DNA of 5,316 nucleotides from Desulfobacterales bacterium (lineage in GTDB: Bacteria; Desulfobacterota; Desulfobacteria; Desulfobacterales; UBA5852). Below are positions 1 through 5,316 of the stretch, piece after piece (position 1 is the first letter of the stretch; the number at the start of each line of letters is the position of its first letter). The notes under the pieces are model-generated. The model searched no databases, was not told the origin of the DNA, and worked only from the letters and a program-made list of their open reading frames with translations. Position numbers and translations under genes: made by a program. Where the stretch lies: NCBI GenBank assembly GCA_016735415.1, contig JAERRP010000415.1, forward strand, positions 1 to 5,316, written 5' to 3'.

Positions 1-2
1 GG

Positions 3-53
3 CACGCCCTGGAGATTCAGGACGTTGATGACGACTTCACGGCGGTACTTTAA
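3..53 (+). pseudogene. probable N-terminal Usp fragment in a different frame, ending at TAA
   Basis: The frame starting at base 3 reads 'HALEIQDVDDDFTAVL' and then stops at TAA (51-53). 'HALEI' resembles the first helix of Usp proteins and 'DDFTAVL' the loop leading into strand beta2. A one-base step back near base 50 would continue as 'LTVHALDMSAIYAG', giving the expected spacing between helix 1 and beta2. I infer that this is the N-terminal part of the gene at 71-391, separated by an indel or a sequencing error. The alternative is that it is the tail of an unrelated upstream gene. The fragment is too short to decide. Confidence 0.45.
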
Positions 54-70
54 CAGTCCATGCCCTTGAC

Positions 71-391
71 ATGAGTGCCATTTACGCCGGCAAAGCCGTA
101 AGCCAGGATGATATCGAGAAGGAAATTAAAGCGTCACGCGAACGCATTGAGAAAACGTACGTCTCCCAAATGGGCGACTATGACAACTATGCCATCGAAG
201 TCTGGGAAGGTGTGCCCTATGTCGAGATTCTCAAGTATACCCGCGAAAATAACGGCGACCTGATTGTCATGTCGCACCATACCCGCGAAGTGGATCCCGA
301 AGAATCCGTCCTGGGCAGCACGGTCGAACAGGTTGTCCTGCGGGCCGCCTGCCCGGTGGCCAGCGTCAATCGTCCGGGCAAGGTCGCTTAG
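71..391 (+). CDS. universal stress protein (Usp family), C-terminal three quarters; 5' part missing or frame-shifted
   Basis: Usp proteins are small cytoplasmic alpha/beta proteins of about 140-160 residues, many of which bind ATP. The 106 residues from this ATG cover the middle and C-terminal part of the fold. They include a charged helix (about residues 12-34), the strand-helix 'EGVPYVEILKYTREN' (46-60), 'DLIVMSHH' (63-70) and the family-typical end 'LGSTVEQVVLRAACPVASV' (81-99). The Gly-Ser at 82-83 matches the end of the Usp G-2x-G-9x-G(S/T) motif, but the preceding glycines are replaced by S-H-H-T, so ATP binding is doubtful. The ATG is probably not the true start: no ribosome-binding site precedes it, and the same frame upstream encodes 'LTVHALD', which looks like Usp strand beta2. 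That frame is closed by TGA TGA at 26-31, so the gene is either frameshifted (see 3-53) or uses an internal start. Family call is firm; the integrity of the gene is uncertain. Confidence 0.8.
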   Translation: MSAIYAGKAVSQDDIEKEIKASRERIEKTYVSQMGDYDNYAIEVWEGVPYVEILKYTRENNGDLIVMSHHTREVDPEESVLGSTVEQVVLRAACPVASVNRPGKVA

Positions 392-412
392 TGGCTCTAA
401 TGGCTCGGGATC

Positions 413-427
413 TTCGTTTGAAACGAA
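413..427. promoter_or_regulatory. 15-bp perfect palindrome TTCGTTT-G-AAACGAA, possible operator
   Basis: Two 7-bp arms are exact reverse complements around a central G, in the 91-bp gap between the Usp gene and the receiver gene. The symmetry would suit a dimeric DNA-binding protein. As RNA it would form only a small AT-rich hairpin with no U-tract, so a terminator is unlikely. No clear -10/-35 pair could be placed next to it. The regulator is unknown and chance occurrence is possible. Confidence 0.25.
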
Positions 428-482
428 CGATCGGACAGCGCCTGCCGTTGGGGCGCCAAGTCCGCAGACCTTGTTGACGGCC

Positions 483-878
483 ATGGCCAAAAAGAAAATT
501 CTGGTAGTCGATGATGAAATGGATATGCGGTTTTATGTCTGCGCCCTTCTTGAAAGTCACGGCTACCAGGCGCTGGCGACCCGGGACGGGCGGGACGGGT
601 TTCAGAAAGCCCGCGACGACCGACCCGACCTGATTCTTCTGGACATCATGATGCCGGGCGACGGCGGTGTGAAAATGTACAGCCGTCTCAAGCAGGACCC
701 TGCTCTGGCGGAAATACCGGTTATCATGCTTTCGGCGGTGGCGGAGCGCAGTTTCCGCCACTATCTGGCCATGCTGAATACCCAGGGCGCGCAACCGGTT
801 CCCGGTCCGGAAGCCTACCTGGAGAAGCCGCTGAATCACGAGCGCTTGCTCGATTGCATTCGGCAGGCCATTGGCTGA
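483..878 (+). CDS. single-domain response regulator (stand-alone CheY-like receiver)
   Basis: The 131-residue protein is a receiver domain only, so it should act as a phosphoryl shuttle or a protein-binding switch in the cytoplasm rather than as a transcription factor. The acidic pocket is D10-D11 in 'ILVVDDE'; the phosphoacceptor is D54 in 'LILLDIMMPG'; the switch Ser is S84 in 'VIMLSA'; the conserved Lys is K115 in 'YLEKP'. All key residues are present. From S84 to K115 is 31 residues, against 22 in the receiver of the next gene, so about nine residues are inserted between beta4 and beta5 ('YLAMLNTQGAQPVPGPEA'). The ATG at 483 is chosen because the receiver fold begins directly after it. 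The same frame is open upstream to 264, but that part lies over the Usp gene and has no receiver character. The ribosome-binding site is weak. It lies 91 bp after the Usp gene and 143 bp before a kinase with its own receiver, so phosphotransfer from one of the neighbouring kinases is likely but inferred. Confidence 0.93.
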   Translation: MAKKKILVVDDEMDMRFYVCALLESHGYQALATRDGRDGFQKARDDRPDLILLDIMMPGDGGVKMYSRLKQDPALAEIPVIMLSAVAERSFRHYLAMLNTQGAQPVPGPEAYLEKPLNHERLLDCIRQAIG

Positions 879-974
879 AACCGGCCGCCCCCTTTGCCCC
901 GGCAGCGATTTCCCGCCGACACCTGCCTGCACCGATCCAATATGGCCTGTGGCCGCATCTTTCCGTTGGCGCCG

Positions 975-990
975 GCCGGCAAGGACCGGC
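975..990 (+). other. GC-rich inverted repeat in the gap before the soluble kinase gene
   Basis: GCCGG (975-979) and CCGGC (986-990) can pair around a 6-base loop, and an overlapping 10-bp palindrome, GCCGGCCGGC, lies at 971-980. No T-run follows, so this is not a standard intrinsic terminator. It could be transcript structure between genes, or simply chance in GC-rich DNA. The rest of the 879-1021 gap shows no gene, and I see no convincing promoter in it. Confidence 0.2.
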
Positions 991-1021
991 TTCATCTGCG
1001 CTTGGGTTCGAAAGCGAAGTC

Positions 1022-2971
1022 ATGGAAATTGAAAAACGCATACTGGTGGTGGATGACGAAGAAGATCTGCGTGATATGTTGCAGATTTACCTGGCCGATC
1101 TGGGTTACGATGTTCTTACGGCTGCCAATGGCCGTGAAGGGCTGGATCTCTTCTTGGCGGAACGCCCGCCCATCGTTTTGAGCGACATTAAAATGCCGGT
1201 CATGGACGGGCTTGAAATGCTGCGGCAGATCAAGGCCGAAGACCCGGAGACGGAAGTTCTGATGATCACCGGTCATGGGGATATGGAACTGGCCATCGAG
1301 AGCCTGAAGCTCGCGGCCATGGATTTCATCACCAAACCGATCAACGACGACATTCTTGAAATCGCCCTTGAAAGAGCCCGCGAGAAAATCGCGATGCGTC
1401 GTCAATTGAAGGCTTATACTGAAAATCTGGAAACCCTGGTGGAGGCCAAGTCGGCCCGGCTCATTGAAATGGAACGGCTCACGGCGCTGGGGCAGGCGGT
1501 TGAATGTTTGACCACGGCATTTCTGGATATTGCCGGCGATGTGCGCGCCGGCATGGAATCCTTCAATGAAGTGCCCTGTTTTGTGGCCCTGCACAACCCC
1601 CAGCTGCAGGTCGTGGCCACCAACCGGCTATTCAGTGAACGTTTGGGCGACATGGTGGGCAGGCCCAGTTGGGAGATCTACACGGGGCCCTTTGAAAAGC
1701 CCTCCGCCTGTCCGGCCGGCCAGACATTTGCTTCCGGTGCCGGCGTGCGCAGCCGCGAGACAATTCGCTACCGGGACGGCCAGACTTATCCGGTTGTGGT
1801 CCACACCGCGCCCATCCGTGACAGCCACGGGGCGTTGGAACTGGTGCTGGAGATTTCGGCCGATATATCGGAGGTCGTGCGGCTGCAGGAGGACCTGCGT
1901 ACCACCCAGCAGCGTTATCACCAGCTTTTTGAAGAAGTCCCCTGTTATATTGCGGTGGTGGACCGGGAGTTCCGCATCACGGCCGCCATCCGGCTATTCC
2001 GGGATGAATTCGGCCCGGATGCCGGCCCGACCTGTTATGAAGTATATAAAAAGCGCCCAACGCCCTGTCGGGACTGCCCGGTAACGGCTACCTTTCAGGA
2101 CGGTCGCTCGCATCAGACCGATATGCTTGTGGTGTCCCGCAACGGGGAGCAGCGCAACCTGCTGATCTGGACCGCCCCGATTACGAATGCCGCCGGCGAG
2201 ATCACCCAGGTCATGGAAATGGCCACCGACATCACCCCGCTTCGCCGGCTTCAGGATCGTTTGTCCTCGCTGGGGCTGATGGTCAGTTCGGTATCCCACG
2301 GCGTCAAAGGGGTGCTGACCGGAATGGACGGCGGTCTCTACCTGCTGAGTACGGGCCTGCGCAAAGACGATCGCGCCCAGATCCAGGAGGGGTTCGACAT
2401 CATCAAGCTCATGACGGACCGGATTCGCAGGGTGGTCCTGGACGTGTTGTACTACGCCAAGGAACGCACGCTCAGTCTCGAAACCGTCGACGTGCTGGAC
2501 TTTGCCAACGAAGTCGCTTTTATCGTCGAGCCCCGGGCCGCCAAGCAGGGCATCTCCTTGACCTGTGGCTTCGATGCCGCCTCGGGCCGCTTTGTCGTCG
2601 ATACCGTGGCCCTGCGCGCGGCCTTGATCAATATCCTGGAGAATGCCGTTGATGCCTGCAGCGAGGACAACACCGGCCGGGATCACCAGATCGTTTTCGG
2701 CGTGCGCCCGATTGAAGATGACCGGATTGAATTCAAGATCGTTGACAACGGCGTGGGGATGGACGCGGATACCCGCGAGAACCTCTTTAACTTATTTTTT
2801 TCCTCCAAGGCTGAAAAAGGTACCGGCCTGGGGCTGCAGATCGCAAAAACGACCGTTCAGCAGCATGGCGGGAGCATTCAGGGAACATCGGAACCGGGCC
2901 AGGGGGCCCGCTTCCTGATCCGCCTTCCGCGGCGGCCGAATCAGGACAGTGAAGACCGGGCGGACGGGTAG
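1022..2971 (+). CDS. soluble hybrid sensor histidine kinase: receiver - helical linker - PAS - Cys-PAS - HisKA - HATPase
   Basis: This 649-residue protein has no membrane segment or signal peptide and should be cytoplasmic. Domain order: receiver 5-120 (D11, D12, phosphoacceptor D55 in 'VLSDIKMPVMDG', T83, K105 in 'ITKPI'); coiled helices about 117-172; PAS 1 about 178-290; PAS 2 about 296-410; dimerisation helices about 412-482 with H426 in 'SVSHGVKG'; HATPase about 525-635 with N541 in 'NILENAVDA', D575 in 'IVDNGVGM', 'FFSSK' (592-596) and 'GTGLGL' (600-605). The ATP-binding boxes are intact, so kinase activity is expected. The residue after His is Gly rather than the usual Glu, so catalysis at the H-box may differ. 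PAS 2 has C308, C338, C349 and C352; PAS 1 keeps only C186 and C230. The ATG at 1022 is preferred because the receiver starts there; the frame is open upstream to 854, but that stretch is low-complexity and overlaps the previous gene. The receiver in front of the kinase suggests that it receives phosphate from another kinase, plausibly the one encoded next. Confidence 0.93.
   Translation: MEIEKRILVVDDEEDLRDMLQIYLADLGYDVLTAANGREGLDLFLAERPPIVLSDIKMPVMDGLEMLRQIKAEDPETEVLMITGHGDMELAIESLKLAAMDFITKPINDDILEIALERAREKIAMRRQLKAYTENLETLVEAKSARLIEMERLTALGQAVECLTTAFLDIAGDVRAGMESFNEVPCFVALHNPQLQVVATNRLFSERLGDMVGRPSWEIYTGPFEKPSACPAGQTFASGAGVRSRETIRYRDGQTYPVVVHTAPIRDSHGALELVLEISADISEVVRLQEDLRTTQQRYHQLFEEVPCYIAVVDREFRITAAIRLFRDEFGPDAGPTCYEVYKKRPTPCRDCPVTATFQDGRSHQTDMLVVSRNGEQRNLLIWTAPITNAAGEITQVMEMATDITPLRRLQDRLSSLGLMVSSVSHGVKGVLTGMDGGLYLLSTGLRKDDRAQIQEGFDIIKLMTDRIRRVVLDVLYYAKERTLSLETVDVLDFANEVAFIVEPRAAKQGISLTCGFDAASGRFVVDTVALRAALINILENAVDACSEDNTGRDHQIVFGVRPIEDDRIEFKIVDNGVGMDADTRENLFNLFFSSKAEKGTGLGLQIAKTTVQQHGGSIQGTSEPGQGARFLIRLPRRPNQDSEDRADG
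1469..1531 (+). other. degenerate dimerisation-helix-like segment in the linker of the soluble kinase
   Basis: Residues 150-170 contain 'MERLTALGQAV', which resembles the start of a HisKA dimerisation helix (typically E-R-L-x-A-L-G-Q-x-V-x-G-x-x-H). At the place where the phosphoacceptor His would fall there is T165 ('ECLTTAFLD'). I infer that the linker derives from an ancestral receiver-HisKA arrangement and now serves only as a coiled-coil dimer contact. Ordinary coiled coils can imitate this pattern, so confidence is moderate. Confidence 0.4.
1943..2077 (+). other. four-cysteine PAS signature in the soluble kinase
   Basis: PAS 2 carries C308 ('EEVPCYI'), C338 ('TCYEVYKKR'), C349 and C352 ('PCRDCPV'), that is VPC followed later by C-x10-C-x2-C-P. 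The same layout occurs in the membrane kinase (3916-4050). Four conserved cysteines could bind a metal or an iron-sulfur cluster, or form redox-active disulfides. The ligand is unknown; there is no CxxCH here, so covalent haem is not expected. Confidence 0.65.
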
Positions 2972-3007
2972 CACCACGCAGCGGAATTAAGGGCTCAATA
3001 TCATCCC

Positions 3008-3021
3008 GGGGTAGAGACCCC
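3008..3021 (+). other. small hairpin GGGGT-AGAG-ACCCC between the two kinase genes
   Basis: A 5-bp perfect stem with a 4-base loop lies in the 80-bp gap after the soluble kinase stop and before the membrane kinase start, followed by a C-rich stretch. No T-tract follows, so it is not a classical terminator. It could modulate read-through or mRNA stability, but a stem this short may be chance. No strong ribosome-binding site is seen before 3052; the nearest candidate is GGAT at 3037-3040, 11 bases upstream. Confidence 0.25.
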
Positions 3022-3051
3022 CCCAACCCGCCCGCTGGATCCAAATACAGA

Positions 3052-5316
3052 ATGAAACGACCTCAGCCGATACGCAACAGTCTCATTACTTCCCTCATCC
3101 TGGCGGTGGGCCTGACCCTGCTTGTCAGCATTTCCTCCTGGGCCTATTTCAGCATCCGTCACCAGAAAATACGGGTAATGCAGGAAACCCTTGAACGCGT
3201 CGATCGGCTGAGCAACACCATCAAGCTTGGCACCCACTATGCCATGATGCTGAATTCGGGTGAAGACATTCATCAGATCATCAGCAACATCGGCCGCCAG
3301 AAAGAAATTACTTCCATTCGGATCTACAACAAGGAAGGAACCATCCGGTTCTCCAACCGGGAGGCCGAAATCGGCCGCCAGACGACCATTGATTCAGCGG
3401 CCTGCCGTATCTGCCATCGCTTAAACCCGCTGCCGGCCGAACTGCCGTTGAACAGCCGTACCCGCGATCTGAAAATCGACAACCACCGGGCCCTGGGCCT
3501 GATCAGTCCGATCAACAACGAACCCGGTTGTTCCACCAGCACCTGTCATGTCCACCCTCCGGAAATCCAGGTGCTGGGGCTCCTGGATGTCGTTTTTTCG
3601 CTGGAAGACACCGAAAACGAGATTCGGCTGCTGGAAAACGGGGTCATCGGTCTGGCGGCCCTGCTGTTTATCCTGACTTCCGCCATCATCGGCGTATTTA
3701 TCCTGAAGCTTGTCAACCAGCCGATCCACAACCTGATTGACCAAACCAAGCGCATTGCCCGGGGTGAGCGCCGCCGGCAGATCGAGGTCGCGCACAGCTT
3801 CGAGATGGAGCAGTTGGCCGAAGCCATCAACCTGATGGGCCTGGAGATCGAAGAAAAGCAGGACGAACTGAACGAGCAGCGCAATCGGTTCCGCCAGCTC
3901 TTTGAGCAGGGTCCCTGCGCCATTACGGTTCAGGACCGCGACCACCGGCTGATCGAGGACAATCAGGAGTTCGAGGACACGTTTGCCCCCCAACCGAGGG
4001 ATTACTGCTTCCATGCCTATAAGGGGCGCACGGAAAAATGCGAGAACTGCCCGGTGGAGAAAACCTTTGCCGACGGGCAGACCCATTTCAGCGAGGAGGC
4101 CGGCACCACCAAGGACGGCCAGCCGGCGCACTGGATCGTGCGCACCTCACCGATTCACGACGACCAGGGTAACGTCGTGGCCGCCATGGAGATGTGCCTC
4201 GACATCACCCACAGCCGGCTGCTGGAGACCCAGCTCAAGGAAGCCGAAAAAAAATACTACGACGTCTTCAACAACATCCCCAATCCGGTTTTTGTTCTGG
4301 ACGGCGAAACCCTTGAAATCCTGGAATGCAACCGCAGTGTCGCGTCGGTTTACGGCCTGGGCCACCGTGACGTGCTGGGTACCAGTTTCCTCGATTTGTT
4401 TGTCGAGGAGGACCGTCCCCGGTATGCGCATTCAATCCGTTCCGGCCGGGTGATCGACCGGGCCCGCCACCGGCATAAGGACGGGGGCACCATTTTCGTC
4501 ACCATCCGGATTTCGCCTTCGAAGTATAGAGGGCGCGATGTTCTTCTGGTCACCACCGGCGACATCACCAAACGACTGGAGGCCGAACAGCAGCTGATCC
4601 AGGCCAGCAAAATGGCGACCCTGGGGGAAATGGCCTCGGGCGTGGCCCATGAGCTCAACCAGCCGCTGGCGGTCATCAAGACGGCCGGTTCGATTTTGAA
4701 GAAAAAGCTTGGTCGCTCCCCGCTGGCAGACGACGATACAATCATGAACGTGGCTAATAAAATTGATGCCAACGTGAACCGGGCCTCCAAAATCATCGAC
4801 CACATGCGACAATTCTCCCGCAAATCGGATGCGCGTCTGGAACGCACTCAGGTCAACCAGGTGATCGAGAGGGCTTTCGAGATGTTCGCCCAGCAGTTTA
4901 AGGTGCGCGGCATCGATGTTGAGTTGCACACCGATCCGCAGCTTCCCGAAATCATGGCCGAACCCAATCGTCTGGAGCAGATTTTCGTCAATCTTTTCAT
5001 CAATGCCCGGGACGCCATCGAGGAAAAATGGGAATTGCAAGTTGACACCAAAGCCGCTATGAAGATTCGCATCGTCTCTCGATGTGGACCTGATGTGGTA
5101 ATTGCCGAAGTCTGCGATTCAGGTTGCGGGGTGCCGGCGGCCAGGGCCGAAAAAATTTTTGAGCCGTTCTTTACCACCAAAGAAGTCGGCAAAGGCACGG
5201 GACTGGGATTGTCCATCAGCTACGGGATTGTCAAAGAGCTGGGCGGTGAAATTTATGTCCGCCCCAATCCCGGGGGGGGTGCCTGCTTCGTGACCCAATT
5301 CCCTCTCAAGGCCGGT
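3052..5316 (+). CDS. membrane sensor histidine kinase with periplasmic haem-c-type domain, HAMP, Cys-PAS, PAS, HisKA, HATPase; 3' end beyond window
   Basis: The frame is open from the ATG at 3052 to the window end (755 residues, no stop). Order: basic N-terminus and TM1 about 11-35; periplasmic domain about 36-196 with C118-R-I-C121-H122 and C160-x4-C165-H166-V-H168-P; TM2 about 197-218; HAMP about 219-270; Cys-PAS about 280-395 (C289, C319, C330, C333); PAS about 402-507; HisKA with H533 in '[12 protein letters not shown]'; HATPase with N651 ('FINARDAI'), D689 ('CDSGCGV'), 'FEPFFTTK' (703-710) and 'GTGLGL' (715-720). The core is NtrB-like and has every catalytic box. 'CFVTQFPL' near the window end is the usual last HATPase strand, so only a few residues are missing unless a C-terminal receiver follows. 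CxxCH outside the membrane implies covalent haem attached by the Ccm machinery, so redox, ligand or gas sensing is likely, though inferred. ATG 3052 is preferred because a positively charged tip and TM1 follow directly, and no earlier in-frame start was seen in the gap. Confidence 0.93.
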   Translation, partial: MKRPQPIRNSLITSLILAVGLTLLVSISSWAYFSIRHQKIRVMQETLERVDRLSNTIKLGTHYAMMLNSGEDIHQIISNIGRQKEITSIRIYNKEGTIRFSNREAEIGRQTTIDSAACRICHRLNPLPAELPLNSRTRDLKIDNHRALGLISPINNEPGCSTSTCHVHPPEIQVLGLLDVVFSLEDTENEIRLLENGVIGLAALLFILTSAIIGVFILKLVNQPIHNLIDQTKRIARGERRRQIEVAHSFEMEQLAEAINLMGLEIEEKQDELNEQRNRFRQLFEQGPCAITVQDRDHRLIEDNQEFEDTFAPQPRDYCFHAYKGRTEKCENCPVEKTFADGQTHFSEEAGTTKDGQPAHWIVRTSPIHDDQGNVVAAMEMCLDITHSRLLETQLKEAEKKYYDVFNNIPNPVFVLDGETLEILECNRSVASVYGLGHRDVLGTSFLDLFVEEDRPRYAHSIRSGRVIDRARHRHKDGGTIFVTIRISPSKYRGRDVLLVTTGDITKRLEAEQQLIQASKMATLGEMASGVAHELNQPLAVIKTAGSILKKKLGRSPLADDDTIMNVANKIDANVNRASKIIDHMRQFSRKSDARLERTQVNQVIERAFEMFAQQFKVRGIDVELHTDPQLPEIMAEPNRLEQIFVNLFINARDAIEEKWELQVDTKAAMKIRIVSRCGPDVVIAEVCDSGCGVPAARAEKIFEPFFTTKEVGKGTGLGLSISYGIVKELGGEIYVRPNPGGGACFVTQFPLKAG
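3403..3417 (+). other. CxxCH c-type haem-binding motif (C118-C121-H122)
   Basis: The codons read C-R-I-C-H inside the predicted periplasmic segment between TM1 (11-35) and TM2 (197-218). CxxCH is the standard covalent haem c attachment motif, and its extracytoplasmic location is the right one for cytochrome c maturation. A Zn site is the main alternative. Confidence 0.75.
3529..3549 (+). other. CxxxxCH motif followed by H-P (C160-C165-H166, H168)
   Basis: The codons read [10 protein letters not shown], preceded by 'PINNEPG'. CX4CH is a known variant haem c site in multihaem cytochromes c3. Here it could attach a second haem, or H166/H168 could supply a distal ligand to the haem at CxxCH. The sequence does not decide between these. 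Confidence 0.55.
3916..4050 (+). other. four-cysteine PAS signature in the membrane kinase
   Basis: C289 ('EQGPCAI'), C319 ('[10 protein letters not shown]'), C330 and C333 ('[11 protein letters not shown]') reproduce the spacing of PAS 2 in the soluble kinase exactly: C-x10-C-x2-C-P with a fourth Cys about 30 residues earlier (30 in each). The domain follows HAMP and is cytoplasmic. A shared metal or redox cofactor is inferred from the conservation; its identity is unknown. Confidence 0.65.

Noticed and set aside
392..406. Direct repeat TGGCTC-TAA-TGGCTC after the Usp stop
   Set aside because: Only two 6-base copies; too short to separate from chance.
264..482. Longer receiver protein starting at the ATG at 264
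   Set aside because: The extra 73 residues are read over the Usp gene in another frame and have no domain character; the receiver fold begins right at 483.
1007..1018. TTCG-AAAG-CGAA mini-hairpin just before the soluble kinase start as a translational switch
   Set aside because: A 4-bp stem is too weak, and no aptamer-like structure surrounds it.
854..1021. Longer soluble kinase starting at the ATG at 854
   Set aside because: It would overlap the receiver gene, and the added residues are Ala/Pro/Arg-rich with no domain; 'MEIEKRILVVDDE' from 1022 is a normal receiver start.
2066..2077. CxxC in the PAS domain of the soluble kinase as a haem c site
   Set aside because: The residue after the second Cys is Pro, not His, and the protein is cytoplasmic, where haem c is not attached.
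1994..2686. Long open frame on the minus strand (230 codons)
   Set aside because: It lies wholly opposite the soluble kinase, whose domains are unambiguous; GC-rich genes often leave open antisense frames.
3008..3030. Intrinsic terminator between the two kinase genes
   Set aside because: The 5-bp stem is followed by C-rich sequence, with no T-tract.
3421..4131. Long open frame on the minus strand (236 codons)
   Set aside because: It lies opposite the membrane kinase (haem-type domain, TM2, HAMP, Cys-PAS), which is clearly the coding strand; no domain is recognised in the antisense product.
3983..4453. Plus-strand open frame of 156 codons inside the membrane kinase
   Set aside because: Out of frame with the kinase and rich in Arg, Pro, Ser and Thr, as expected of an off-frame reading of GC-rich DNA.

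Overview
The window looks like chromosomal DNA from a GC-rich, anaerobic, cytochrome-rich bacterium. The best guess is a Desulfobacterota (deltaproteobacterial) sulfate reducer or relative. This rests on the protein families: a universal stress protein of the type ending in 'GSTVEQVVLRAACPV', a one-domain receiver with a long beta4-beta5 insertion, PAS domains carrying a C-x10-C-x2-C-P signature, and a membrane kinase whose periplasmic domain carries c-type haem motifs. No marker gene is present, so the taxonomy is inference.

All genes lie on the plus strand. (1) 1-391: a universal stress protein whose 5' end is off the window; its reading frame appears broken near base 50. (2) 483-878: a stand-alone receiver (131 aa). 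(3) 1022-2971: a soluble 649-aa kinase with an N-terminal receiver, a helical linker resembling a decayed dimerisation helix, two related PAS domains and a HisKA/HATPase core. (4) 3052 to the window end: a membrane kinase (755 residues visible, no stop reached) with a haem-type periplasmic domain, HAMP, Cys-PAS, canonical PAS and an NtrB-like HisKA/HATPase core. The gaps are 91, 143 and 80 bp. They hold small inverted repeats but no convincing promoter, intrinsic terminator or RNA gene, so co-transcription is possible but not shown.

The genes read as a signalling cluster without a visible output. Two kinases, two receivers and a stress protein are present, but no DNA-binding or enzymatic effector. 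The membrane kinase probably senses redox state or a ligand through periplasmic haem c. Both kinases share a cytoplasmic PAS type with four conserved cysteines, suggesting a second, internal redox or metal input. A plausible model is a phosphorelay among the kinases and the two receivers, with the output regulator outside the window (an NtrC-type regulator downstream would fit the NtrB-like kinase). The strongest leads are the paired haem/Cys-PAS sensing, the graded loss of cysteines in the duplicated PAS, the decayed-looking dimerisation helix and non-standard H-box in the soluble kinase, and the apparent frameshift in the stress protein.
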